A stretch of DNA of 17,695 nucleotides from Candidatus Anoxychlamydiales bacterium (GCA_011064865.1 JAAKFX010000024.1:1-17695); one strand, 5' to 3'. Shown: positions 1 through 8,921, numbered from the stretch's first letter. Numbers and translations are program-made. Notes: generated from the letters alone by a model not told the origin.

Positions 1-982
1 CACCCACTTTGTTATAATATTTGGTTTTCCAACCTGCCAAATGCAATTTAAAAGATGTTGCAAAATCTTCAGTAACTGTTGTTTCATCAAACCCACCCAC
101 ACCCATAATCGCTTCTGTTCTAATCAAAACATTACTACCACAACAAAACATTACTTCTTCTATCCCTTTACCAACACATAGATATTCATAAAAAATAACC
201 TGCTGCAAAGCCGCGGCTTTTGAAATTCTATTTCCCTCAAAATTTGTATAATATTGTGGGGTTTGAATCAATGCTATCATGTTATCTTCTTCACTCATAG
301 CGACTAAAGGCTCAACAAATTCTGGATATGGATTTTGATCTGCATCTAGTAGAACAAAATATTTAGGATTTTGAATTACTGTTTTTCTGATATAGTTACT
401 TTTTTCATAAGAAATCAATTTAAAATCTTCGCTTTTATTACCATGAACAAAAGCTAAATAATCATTAATTATTCCAGCTTTTGCACCTCTCCACTTGCGT
501 CTAAAAATATTAATATTATATTTTTCACAGAGGTTTTCAATATCTTGTTTGTATTGAAGAAGACTTTTGCTTTTAGAGTTTAATTCATATCTTGTATCAT
601 CTAATAAATAAATATGTTTATTACTATATGTTAGATTATATGATCCAATTATAGTATCTTCTAAAATTGAAAGAGGCTCATTATATGATGGTATTAAAAT
701 AGCAACAAAGGGTTTTGTTTTAAGTTCCGGAATTATAGGTCTATCTTCTTCTGGCTTTTTAAATTTAAGAAATACTCTTAAAACTTCACTAAGATACCCA
801 ACTCCTTGAGTTGAGATAATATAAAACTCAGCAACTAATAATAATGATCCCAAAAGTTTGTCATACCAATAATAAGAAGCGACAATCATTTGAAATAATC
901 TCAGTGTCAGATAAACAATCATTATGACAATGACCGAATAAATAAGAGCTAAAAAAACGTATCTAAAAGCTTTTTTAAACAT
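1..982 (-). CDS. Cellulose-synthase-like family 2 glycosyltransferase, C-terminus cut by window edge
   Basis: Translating the - strand from the ATG at 982 gives 327 residues open to the window edge. Two hydrophobic segments (about 9-35 and 43-64) come first, then a GT-A domain of the BcsA/GT2 type. Visible motifs are IPSYNEP (97-103), LLDDTR (126-131, first Asp motif), RGAKAG (165-170), the metal-binding DAD (213-215), QTPQYYTN (240-247, matching the QTPQ of cellulose synthases) and TVTED (302-306, the catalytic TED). The QxxRW motif, the later membrane helices and any PilZ domain would lie beyond position 1. The family is an inner-membrane processive synthase that polymerises a UDP-sugar and threads the chain across the membrane. 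A GAGG ribosome site lies 7 nt before the start. The TPR-barrel gene ends only 9 bp upstream, so the two are surely co-transcribed. The polymer (cellulose, another beta-glucan or a GlcNAc polymer) cannot be decided from this fragment. Confidence 0.93.
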   Translation of the reverse strand, partial: MFKKAFRYVFLALIYSVIVIMIVYLTLRLFQMIVASYYWYDKLLGSLLLVAEFYIISTQGVGYLSEVLRVFLKFKKPEEDRPIIPELKTKPFVAILIPSYNEPLSILEDTIIGSYNLTYSNKHIYLLDDTRYELNSKSKSLLQYKQDIENLCEKYNINIFRRKWRGAKAGIINDYLAFVHGNKSEDFKLISYEKSNYIRKTVIQNPKYFVLLDADQNPYPEFVEPLVAMSEEDNMIALIQTPQYYTNFEGNRISKAAALQQVIFYEYLCVGKGIEEVMFCCGSNVLIRTEAIMGVGGFDETTVTEDFATSFKLHLAGWKTKYYNKVG

Positions 983-991
983 ATTTTTTCC

Positions 992-3900
992 TCAAAAATG
1001 AAATTTATATTCCGCCCAAATAGATTGCGCATCCCAAATTTTTGATCTAGTTATATACCCATTAAGGCTAATTTGTCCTTTTTTTCTAAACTCTAAAAAC
1101 CATCCTCCTTCAAAAGTAATGGTTGGATTTTTCTCAGTATCCGTTCCAGAAGATAGTCTAAATTCGTAGTAATGTTTCTCAGCTGCACAAAATTGAAACT
1201 TAGAAAGATCATGATACCAAATCATCGATGCTAAAAAAGCTTTGTAATTATTAGGAGTCCAATATGGATGGATAATATTTATAAGATCCGTTCCTTCAAA
1301 AATAAAATTATTTAATTTGTTACTATTTCTATATTCTCCTCTCAACTCAACTTTAAATATTTGAGGGAATTCTGTGAGTCGAAATCCTAAATCCAATCTA
1401 AATAGATCAATAAAATTATTATCTGAATAAATTTGAGCCTCGACTAAGGCCTCAATTGAAAATCTTCTTCTTATAAGAGTGTTTGATTGTAAAAAGAGTC
1501 TATTTATTTGAACATCATTTCTTAAAGAAAATATATTATCGATTTGATTTTCTCTTAGATACCCTAAGTTTAATTTAAATAAATCATAAACTCTAAACCA
1601 AAGATTTAAATGCCCTAAATTAGTCATATTAAACTTATTTAAATAATATTTTTGAGAAAAACCTGCACTTGCAGATACATATTTAGAAAAAGTTCCTGCA
1701 AAATCTAAAGAATATCCATAAGCATCATAAGAAATGCCTTTTAACTGCTCTACATCTTTGATTTGAGTATTTTTTTCATAAGTTGGCTTCTCAACCCATC
1801 TTTTAGCTGTAATAGCCATATTATATCGACATTTCCAAGCAAACCCAAAAGTCAAATCAGTTCTATTTCTTTTGACTCTATCTAGATCCCCTCTACCTTC
1901 TTCTTGATAATATCTATGAAAAGCTCTGAAATATGGACTTGATTTTATTATATTTCTCTCAAGAGCAAGTTTAGCTCTGTTATGATAAAAGTCTTCTACC
2001 AATACTTTATACACAGATCTTGATTGATCACATAAGTCTAAATAGCAAAATGTTTGTGCATAATCAAATAGAGCTTCAGCATTCCATGGAGAAAATTCTA
2101 CTAACTCTTTATATACTTCATTAGCCTTGATATAATGCATTTGATATAGAAGATATTTTGCCCTCTCTTCTAGATAGATGGATTTTTGAATTTCAAATTC
2201 AGCTTGATTTTGCAAAAGCGCTCTTTTTAATATCTTTTTTTGATCTTTAGTGATTTTATATGTATTTAGATTAGATTTAATTTTTTCATATCCGAAATAT
2301 AGATTAGATTTTTTTAAATTTTCAATATCGTTTTGAAGTTTTTGATTTTCAAATTCTATCTCATGAGTAAGAAAATAGTTATACAGATTACTATCAACAC
2401 TAGGCGTTAGCGCTCTATTATATATCTGAAGAGCTAAAGCCATATTTTTATCCCACATAGCAACCCTTGCTTTTTCTCTAATAATTTGAGGGTTTTTGGG
2501 ATTTAAATTTTCTAAAATAGAATATATTTTTAATGATTCTTGATAATGTTTTGTCCATCCTAGTATTTTAGCTTTCCATAAAAGCAGTTGATAACTTTGA
2601 GGAAAAACTTTTAAAAGTTCATCAAATTTTTCTACTGCATCTATTTGATTATCAACACTCATCCTTTGAGCTAATCCAAATTTAGCTGGATAATAATTAT
2701 TATCTCTTTGAATCGCTTTTTGAAAAAAAAGTATTGAATATTGATTTAAATCGAGATCAGCATAAATCCAAGCAATTTTTGACAATTCTTCAGCATTTTT
2801 AGCTTTTTTAATTAAGCTATCGATAAAATCGTCATCTTTAATTTTTGAAATGTTTGAATAAAAATAAAGCTCTATACTATTAGGATACAATATATAGCCA
2901 TCTTGAAAAAATACTTGGGCTAATTCCTTATTTTGCTTTAATAGAACCTTGCCCATTTCTATATCGGCTTGTTTTTTGTATTTTTTTTCTTCAATTTGCT
3001 GAAAATATTGAAATGCTTCTTTATATTGTTTATTAGCAACTAAACACCTTCCTAAAAGCAAACTATTTTTATCATTTGGATTTATAACAAAAGCTTTATT
3101 TGCAAATCTAAGTGCATTTTTGGGCTTTTTTTGTAAAAGATTTACTTTAGCTAATTGAAAATATATTTGATCCACGTCTTTGGATTCAGATAAAAGCATT
3201 TTATAAATTTGATTGCTCTCTTCATAGCGCTTTTGAGAAACCAAATTCCAAGCTAATTTAAATTTCGCATCAAAATTATCAGGCTCTTCTTTTAAAATTT
3301 CTCTATACATTTTTTCGCTTTTATAAAAATCACCCCAAAGATGCATAGCATCTGCATAGCCTAAATAAATAGTATCTTTATATTTGGCTGTATTTAATAA
3401 GTTTTGATAAATTTCATTTGCTTTTTGAGCATAACCTATCTGAGTGTAAATATTAGCTCTCGCCATTTTAACATTTGGGCTATCTGGGAATTTGTCTACT
3501 AGTTCATTTAATATGTTTTGAGCTGATTTTATATCTTTTTCATCGGCATATGATCTGACAAGCTCTAATCCAACGATTTGATCATCTGAATCGTCTTTAT
3601 ACAGTTCTATTAATAGTGGTAGAGCTTTTATATAGTTTTTATTCCAAGCTAAATGCAGAGCTAATTTTCTTTTATATTTGTCATCAGTTGGATCCATTTC
3701 ATATGCTTTTTGTAAATATAAAATAGCTTCATCTTTATCATCCATAGCAAGATAAACATTTGCTAAATCTAAATACATTGAAGGATCAATTGTTCCCCTT
3801 TTTATTAAATGCTTAAAAACCCTTATTGCATTTTGATATTTCCTTGCAAAAAAATAATCTTCGCCAAGTTTATGTAATGATTCATCATTGGAAGAATAAA

Positions 3901-4807
3901 CATACTTTATATTATCCAAAACCTCTAAAGCACTATTTGAATCATTTGTCCAAGTAATCATTTGGCTATATTTTAGATAAACTTTTCTATCAAAAGGGTC
4001 CTTTTCTAAATATGAAAGATAAATCTCTTTAGCCTCTTCATAATCTTTGAAATAAGCATAAAGATCTGCTAATACTATTTGAGAAGAATCATCTAACTCA
4101 TTAATAGGAATTTCTTTTAAAATTAGAAAAGCTTTTCTATAATTTTTTTGTTTAAAATAAACATTAACAAGCTCAATTTGAACTTCCCAATTTCTAGATT
4201 GAGTCTTTAACAAATCTTGATAAGCAATGATTGCTTCATCATATTTTTTTGCAAAAGTTAATACCCTTGCAAACTCCAATCTAACTCTTTTTTCTTTAAT
4301 TCTTAAATCATGAATATCTTCTTTTAACACTTTTTTATATTCAAAAACCGCCTTATTATATTCGCCGTTTAAGCAATAGCTTTGAGCTAGCAAATACCTA
4401 ATATAGTAATCATCCGGAAATTTTTTGAGATAATCTTGCAAAAGCTCTATGGCTTCATCAAACTCTTCAAACTGAATATAAAAATTCGATAACCCCTCTA
4501 TTAAGTCATCATCGTTTGGACGCATTATAAGTAGTTTTTTATAAATCTCAACAATCGGATCGTATACACCTACAATAACAGCCGCAAATGCTAAATTATT
4601 CATAATATATTTTGGATCTAAATCTTTTTTCAAGGCTTTAAGATAATATTCGATTGCTTTTGTATATCGAGTCTCATTAAAATAATCTTCAGCTTTTCTA
4701 TAAGCTATCCATTTCACTTGAATAACATGATATGAAATAGTAATAGAGATTGTCAAAATTGTTAAAGTGAGAATAATACAATATTTTCGGTATCTATATT
4801 TGAGCAT
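992..4807 (-). CDS. TPR-repeat / outer-membrane beta-barrel exopolysaccharide exporter-like protein
   Basis: This is a 1271-residue protein. Residues about 9-32 form one hydrophobic helix after a basic N-terminus, either an uncleaved anchor or a signal peptide. Residues about 35-955 are wall-to-wall TPR-like helical repeats, roughly twenty by eye, with recurring 'Y..A...Y...L...P' spacing. From about 957 to the end the composition changes to alternating aromatic/polar strands and ends in YKFHF; the terminal Phe is the usual outer-membrane barrel sorting signal. N-terminal TPRs plus a C-terminal barrel is the layout of BcsC, PgaA and PelB, which carry a new polysaccharide across periplasm and outer membrane. 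The next gene is a cellulose-synthase-like transferase 9 bp away, which fits that role. An in-frame TGA just upstream and the lack of another Met before the helix fix the start at 4807, although its ribosome site is poor. The function is inferred from architecture and context; I do not recognise a specific orthologue. Confidence 0.85.
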   Translation of the reverse strand: MLKYRYRKYCIILTLTILTISITISYHVIQVKWIAYRKAEDYFNETRYTKAIEYYLKALKKDLDPKYIMNNLAFAAVIVGVYDPIVEIYKKLLIMRPNDDDLIEGLSNFYIQFEEFDEAIELLQDYLKKFPDDYYIRYLLAQSYCLNGEYNKAVFEYKKVLKEDIHDLRIKEKRVRLEFARVLTFAKKYDEAIIAYQDLLKTQSRNWEVQIELVNVYFKQKNYRKAFLILKEIPINELDDSSQIVLADLYAYFKDYEEAKEIYLSYLEKDPFDRKVYLKYSQMITWTNDSNSALEVLDNIKYVYSSNDESLHKLGEDYFFARKYQNAIRVFKHLIKRGTIDPSMYLDLANVYLAMDDKDEAILYLQKAYEMDPTDDKYKRKLALHLAWNKNYIKALPLLIELYKDDSDDQIVGLELVRSYADEKDIKSAQNILNELVDKFPDSPNVKMARANIYTQIGYAQKANEIYQNLLNTAKYKDTIYLGYADAMHLWGDFYKSEKMYREILKEEPDNFDAKFKLAWNLVSQKRYEESNQIYKMLLSESKDVDQIYFQLAKVNLLQKKPKNALRFANKAFVINPNDKNSLLLGRCLVANKQYKEAFQYFQQIEEKKYKKQADIEMGKVLLKQNKELAQVFFQDGYILYPNSIELYFYSNISKIKDDDFIDSLIKKAKNAEELSKIAWIYADLDLNQYSILFFQKAIQRDNNYYPAKFGLAQRMSVDNQIDAVEKFDELLKVFPQSYQLLLWKAKILGWTKHYQESLKIYSILENLNPKNPQIIREKARVAMWDKNMALALQIYNRALTPSVDSNLYNYFLTHEIEFENQKLQNDIENLKKSNLYFGYEKIKSNLNTYKITKDQKKILKRALLQNQAEFEIQKSIYLEERAKYLLYQMHYIKANEVYKELVEFSPWNAEALFDYAQTFCYLDLCDQSRSVYKVLVEDFYHNRAKLALERNIIKSSPYFRAFHRYYQEEGRGDLDRVKRNRTDLTFGFAWKCRYNMAITAKRWVEKPTYEKNTQIKDVEQLKGISYDAYGYSLDFAGTFSKYVSASAGFSQKYYLNKFNMTNLGHLNLWFRVYDLFKLNLGYLRENQIDNIFSLRNDVQINRLFLQSNTLIRRRFSIEALVEAQIYSDNNFIDLFRLDLGFRLTEFPQIFKVELRGEYRNSNKLNNFIFEGTDLINIIHPYWTPNNYKAFLASMIWYHDLSKFQFCAAEKHYYEFRLSSGTDTEKNPTITFEGGWFLEFRKKGQISLNGYITRSKIWDAQSIWAEYKFHF

Positions 4808-4820
4808 TAAACATCACTGA

Positions 4821-5100
4821 ATTTTTTCTTCCTCTTTAATTGAATATTTAATATTTTAAAAATTAATAATCAAGAACATATAACTGAAAATGGCTCTCAA
4901 TTTTAAAACATTAATAAAAAGGTTAAAAACAGCTGATTCTATAATTAGAAAAATTCAAATATTAGATGAAGATGAAAAAGTTTCAAAATATTTAAATTTA
5001 AATCCATTTTTAGAACAGATTTTTAAAAGATTGTTATCCACATTTTGAATACATAATCAAAAGCATAATTGTAATAGCTCAAGCAAACAACATTATTGAT
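4821..5100. repeat. Left copy of ~280-bp direct repeat flanking the insert
   Basis: This stretch repeats 11095-11373 in the same orientation at a constant offset of 6274 bp, and of 6273 after one extra T in a T-run near 5024. It covers the pyrophosphorylase leader and about its first 70 codons. Positions 4935-5023 match 11209-11297 perfectly over 89 bp. The first twelve or so codons are much more diverged. Similarity fades at about 5093-5100, two bases before the stop codon of the HyuA-type gene. Confidence 0.93.
4890..5100 (+). pseudogene. Truncated, frameshifted 5' remnant of UDP-sugar pyrophosphorylase gene
   Basis: Reading from the ATG at 4890 gives MALNFKTLIKRL, then about 32 residues essentially identical to residues 13-45 of the intact protein encoded from 11164. 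An extra T in the run near 5020-5025 shifts the frame, and a TGA follows shortly after, leaving a 52-residue product. After the shift, sequence equivalent to PHFEYIIKSIIVI is still readable in another frame up to about 5095. Then the homology stops and the 3' end of the HyuA-type gene begins on the other strand. All catalytic motifs are absent, so it cannot be functional. It marks the left edge of a recombination or insertion event. Confidence 0.92.
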
Positions 5101-5102
5101 TT

Positions 5103-6635
5103 TTATTTTCTTTGTCCCGCTACTGTAACAATAACTCTAGCAATAGAATTCGGAATGTAGTGATAAGGAATAATTTGAATATCTGAAATTCTAATACTAT
5201 CTTTTACTGCACCTTTTTTGATTGCATTGTTTTTAGCTCTTGCGATTATCTCATTTAATGTTTTTTGTCTCTGTTTTAAGGATACTATATTATCTTCATT
5301 GCCGCTAACTTCTGCTAAAGCTGCACCATAAGCATTTGCTACTTCAAAACATTCAGGAATAATAAACTGATCTGAGACAATTTTTTTAAACAACATTGCG
5401 CCTCCTCCAACTAAAATTATTTTCAGATTTGTATCTTTAGCTCTCATTTGATTTATCAAATGCTTGATTTCATCTAAAGCTGTTTGCAAATATTTTTTAG
5501 AAATTTCTTTGTCTTTAAATGAGTCTTTTTTTTCTATTTTCAAAGTTGAATCAAAACATATTGCAAGATCAGTCATAGTTAATTTATTTCCGTTTGCAAA
5601 AACAGCCTCTTTAAAAAGATTTTTTCCTGCACTTTTAGGTCCTATTTTTTTGTTTTTTAAATCAATATAGCTACCTCCTCCTATTGCTACAGATAATAAA
5701 TCTGGCATAGAAAAATTCAAATCAATTGTATCTATTTTTGATAAGTTTATAGATCTTCTTACAAAACCATTTTTCACCACTCCAATATCTGTAGTTGTAC
5801 CACCTATATCTACAACTATTGCGTCTAAAATATTTGCTAATCTACATGCTCCAATAAAAGAATTTGTTGGACCTGATGACATTGTTAAAATTGGGTACTC
5901 GATAGCTTTATCGATATCTAATAGAGAACCATTATTTTCAGTTAAATAAAGTTTTGATCTCAAATTTAATTTTATTAGCTGCTTTTTTAAATCATTAAAT
6001 CCTGAGCTTAAACTCTTCTTTAAGGCTGCATTTAAAATAGCTGAATTTTCTCTTTCAATATATCCAATAGAACCTACTTCATACGATAGTGATATAGGAA
6101 AATTCTTCGACACTTCTTCTTTTATAAGATCAGCAATTAATTTTTCATGTTTATTATAAATTGGAGAAAATACACTACAGACGCAAATAGCTTCAGAGCC
6201 TTTATCAATTAATTTCTTTATCGCTTTTTTCGCTTCTGTTTCATTAAATTTTGAAATCTCTTTTCCATCACATTCAAAACCTCCATTTATAGTTATCGCA
6301 TCTACAAATATCTGTTTTTTTAAAACTTCATCTACTCCATATAAAGGAGGAAGAGTATCAAAAAACTGTCCAGCTATTCTAATTAGACCTACTTTATATA
6401 AATCTTTTCTTTGTAAAATTGCATTTAAAGCATGAGTAGTACCAACTATTATAGTTTTTATATCCTTTTTTAATACTTTTTTGATCTCTAATAGCTTTGA
6501 AATGGCGTTATAAAAACCTTCATCTAAAGGATCTGTTGTTAAAGTTTTTGTAAAATAAATCATTTTACTATTTTCATCTACTAATACTGCATCAGTATTA
6601 GTACCTCCTATATCTATTCCTATTGTATATTTCAT
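5103..6635 (-). CDS. HyuA-type hydantoinase/oxoprolinase family protein (ATPase-fold)
   Basis: A 510-residue member of the hydantoinase/5-oxoprolinase A family, which open cyclic amides (hydantoins, 5-oxoproline-like rings), usually with ATP. It has the N-terminal phosphate-binding loop GIDIGGTNTD (6-15), a VGTTHALNA motif (64-72), SSGP (253-256), a second loop VDIGGTTTD (275-283), IGGGSY (318-323) and a C-terminal VGGGA (409-413), as expected for the actin/ASKHA-like fold. At about 510 residues it matches the short members that sit beside DUF917 genes rather than the ~680-residue N-methylhydantoinases, and no HyuB partner is present. It is the last gene of the operon, its ATG overlapping the DUF917 stop (ATGA). 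Its own stop codon abuts the left repeat, with no terminator visible, so transcription may continue into the TPR gene. The substrate is unknown. Confidence 0.9.
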   Translation of the reverse strand: MKYTIGIDIGGTNTDAVLVDENSKMIYFTKTLTTDPLDEGFYNAISKLLEIKKVLKKDIKTIIVGTTHALNAILQRKDLYKVGLIRIAGQFFDTLPPLYGVDEVLKKQIFVDAITINGGFECDGKEISKFNETEAKKAIKKLIDKGSEAICVCSVFSPIYNKHEKLIADLIKEEVSKNFPISLSYEVGSIGYIERENSAILNAALKKSLSSGFNDLKKQLIKLNLRSKLYLTENNGSLLDIDKAIEYPILTMSSGPTNSFIGACRLANILDAIVVDIGGTTTDIGVVKNGFVRRSINLSKIDTIDLNFSMPDLLSVAIGGGSYIDLKNKKIGPKSAGKNLFKEAVFANGNKLTMTDLAICFDSTLKIEKKDSFKDKEISKKYLQTALDEIKHLINQMRAKDTNLKIILVGGGAMLFKKIVSDQFIIPECFEVANAYGAALAEVSGNEDNIVSLKQRQKTLNEIIARAKNNAIKKGAVKDSIRISDIQIIPYHYIPNSIARVIVTVAGQRK

Positions 6636-7702
6636 AAAACAATCCTTTTTAAAATAGGTTTATACTCGATATCGTAGCCAAAAACTTTGGGTCCCACTAA
6701 TTTTAATCCTTTTTTTGTTTGCCATATTTTTTCTGAAGGCATCGCAATGACTATTACTCTTTGCCCAAATTTTAAAGATTCACTAGTTATAGCTTCAAAA
6801 CTTTGAGCATCTAAAATACTTATAATATCTGGTGTTGAAACAATCACTTTAGATTTTTTTTTGCAAATTAGATTTTCGTTTTGATAATGTATTGTATATT
6901 TTTCATCTTCATCAGATATGATAACATCTCCCTGTAAAAAACCATCTTTCACTTTTTGATTTACATCTACAACAATTCCTTTCACTATAATTTTTGCATT
7001 TAATTTTTGTTCAAAATATTTGAATATATCAAAGTTTTTCAATTTCAATTTAGAGACTATTTTTCCAATTTTAATAGCTTTTGACAAAGTATTTTTTATT
7101 ATGCTTTTTTTTGCTGTTTTCCCATCCATTATATAAAAACAAATAGCTGCTGAAGACCCCATCGTTATAGTAATTTGTCTTGCTTCTTTTTCTAAAGCCG
7201 AAGCGCTTTTTTTCATAATAACTTTTATATTTCCAAAACTATCCGCGATAATAGAAGGAGAAGGAGATACATTGTTTAAATTCATTGAACTCATTTGAAG
7301 CTCAGGAAAAGCTCTACCTAACGAATCACCATCCAATATAGGAAGATTTAAAATAGATCCCGCAATAATTGGAATAAAAGCATTAGCTCCCCCAATTTCG
7401 CCTGCCATTAAAATTATATTTCTATTTTTATATATTTTTTTTATTTCATTTATGATTGCTTCAAATTCTTTTTGTGAAAAAATTTTTTCTTTTGTAATAA
7501 GAGGAGCTCCCATAATTTCAATAGGCAAGATTAAATCATCATCTTTTAAATCATCTATAGAGATAATTTTTACTGGACCATTTTTTTTTAGTAAATAATC
7601 CGCGATCAGTGATTCATATTTGGGATCTCCGCCTCCTCCAGAGCCTAATATTGCAGAACCAATAGCTAAAAACTGCAAATCTTCACTATATAGCAGTTTC
7701 AT
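6632..7702 (-). CDS. DUF917 family protein (S-methyl-thiohydantoin desulfurase-type)
   Basis: This 356-residue protein carries the hallmarks of DUF917: LGSGGGGDP (19-27), GEIGGANAFIP (101-111) and a long conserved block with D124, D126, G129, R130 and E134 (121-137, ending PELQM). The family has been renamed after S-methyl-thiohydantoin desulfurase activity found in some members. It commonly pairs with HyuA-type ATPases and a permease, as here, suggesting joint breakdown of a five-membered cyclic amide or thioamide. I place the start at 7702 because an AAAAGGAGA ribosome site lies 7 nt upstream. An in-frame ATG at 7768 would add 22 residues unlike the family and lengthen the overlap with the permease. 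With the chosen start the overlap is 17 nt, and the 3' end overlaps the HyuA-type start by 4 nt. The chemistry is inferred from family and neighbours. Confidence 0.9.
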   Translation of the reverse strand: MKLLYSEDLQFLAIGSAILGSGGGGDPKYESLIADYLLKKNGPVKIISIDDLKDDDLILPIEIMGAPLITKEKIFSQKEFEAIINEIKKIYKNRNIILMAGEIGGANAFIPIIAGSILNLPILDGDSLGRAFPELQMSSMNLNNVSPSPSIIADSFGNIKVIMKKSASALEKEARQITITMGSSAAICFYIMDGKTAKKSIIKNTLSKAIKIGKIVSKLKLKNFDIFKYFEQKLNAKIIVKGIVVDVNQKVKDGFLQGDVIISDEDEKYTIHYQNENLICKKKSKVIVSTPDIISILDAQSFEAITSESLKFGQRVIVIAMPSEKIWQTKKGLKLVGPKVFGYDIEYKPILKRIVL

Positions 7703-8921
7703 TTTCTCTCTCCTTTTTAATTGATTTGTATGGAATGAATCTAGCTCCAATAGTAAGTATGGATGCAATTAAAAAAGCATCTAACACATCTAAATACGTA
7801 AGAGTAAAAAGTCCAAAGCTTGTTGAAATTCCGAAAATTATTGAAAACAGCAAAATTATCAAATTCAAAGTTTGTTGACTTTTTACAAGCTCACTTTTTA
7901 GAAAAAAGTTCATTAGATATGAAGTTAAACAAACAGCTCCTATTGCAGATAAACTCACACCTAATATTGCTAAAATAATAGAAAGGTGATTGATCAAAGA
8001 AAAACAGCTTGCAATTGTTGCTATGAAACCAATAAGCAATACTCTAACTTTATAAGAAAAATTTGGGAATATCCCTCTTGAATTTATCGCTCCAGAATAT
8101 AAATTCATATTATTTGTTGTCCAACCGGCAAATATAACAAAAAAACCAACAAAAATCCCAACAATGGCAGATCCGTTAGCAATTAAAGCTGTTAGTAAAG
8201 ATCCCTTTGGAACACTAGCTCCAAGATATAATCCTACACATTCTAAAATAGGAAGAGCTAAACCAAAAAGCACCAAACTTGCTATTAGAGAATCTTTTTT
8301 GCTCTTGGCATATTGAAAATACGTAGGCATATCTATTACCGCAACTATATTGGCTCCAATTATCGTAGTAATACTTGCCATTTTCAATGACGTAGAGCTC
8401 ATAGTAAAACTAGGAAGCGGAGCTGAAATAGTTGCATATACTAATACACCTATTAAGATTGGAACAGAAAGACTTGCTAATACTTTTAAAGATTTTATTC
8501 CGAAAATAGCTGCTACACTCATTATGGATCCCAAAACAATATTTAAAAGAATTAAATTCACATGAATATTTAGATGCATCAAAGTTATTACTTCAATTAT
8601 ACTTATTGAAATTAAATTCAACTGCACACTGAACCATGCCAACATTGTAATAGAGAAAATAACGGAAAATAATTTTGAGGTCTTTTTCCCAAAAAAAGAT
8701 TGCGTTATCTCAGAAGTTGGTTTTTTCTTTTTATAACTAATAATCGCCATAGGTATTGATAATGCCAATAAAAATGCGTTGCCAATTCCAAGTGCAACAA
8801 ACCCTAATTTAAGACCCAACTCGGAACCTATCATTTGTCCTATCATAATCACGGGAAGGCAAATTGCCCCCCCTATCTGAATACTTAATATTTGTCTCCA
8901 ATTTTGGGATATCTGTTTCAT
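7686..8921 (-). CDS. NCS1/CodB-like nucleobase or hydantoin permease
   Basis: A 411-residue integral membrane protein with about eleven or twelve hydrophobic helices. Family marks include the N-terminal QIGGAICLPV/GQMIG region (15-33), AWFSVQ (95-100) and WTTNNMNLYSGA (267-278), the signature also seen in cytosine permease CodB. NCS1 carriers are cation symporters for cytosine, purines, allantoin or hydantoins. Its place beside DUF917 and HyuA-type genes argues for import of the cyclic compound those enzymes act on. The ATG at 8921 overlaps the upstream stop (ATGA), with AGGAG at the end of the upstream gene serving as ribosome site. The stop overlaps the DUF917 start region by 17 nt. For an intracellular bacterium the source would be host cytosol. 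The substrate cannot be read from sequence. Confidence 0.9.
   Translation of the reverse strand: MKQISQNWRQILSIQIGGAICLPVIMIGQMIGSELGLKLGFVALGIGNAFLLALSIPMAIISYKKKKPTSEITQSFFGKKTSKLFSVIFSITMLAWFSVQLNLISISIIEVITLMHLNIHVNLILLNIVLGSIMSVAAIFGIKSLKVLASLSVPILIGVLVYATISAPLPSFTMSSTSLKMASITTIIGANIVAVIDMPTYFQYAKSKKDSLIASLVLFGLALPILECVGLYLGASVPKGSLLTALIANGSAIVGIFVGFFVIFAGWTTNNMNLYSGAINSRGIFPNFSYKVRVLLIGFIATIASCFSLINHLSIILAILGVSLSAIGAVCLTSYLMNFFLKSELVKSQQTLNLIILLFSIIFGISTSFGLFTLTYLDVLDAFLIASILTIGARFIPYKSIKKERENETAI
7709..7717 (-). promoter_or_regulatory. Ribosome binding site deciding the DUF917 start
   Basis: AAAAGGAGA on the - strand lies inside the end of the permease gene. AAGGAG ends 7 nt before the ATG at 7702. 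It favours this ATG over the in-frame one at 7768 and makes translational coupling with the permease likely. Confidence 0.8.

Noticed and set aside
5464..5670. + strand open frame of 68 codons within the HyuA-type gene
   Set aside because: Antisense shadow of a gene with conserved motifs throughout; no ribosome site.
7703..7768. Longer DUF917 protein starting at an ATG at 7768
   Set aside because: The added residues lie inside the permease gene and do not resemble the family start. The ATG at 7702 has a strong ribosome site and leads directly into the conserved GGGG region.
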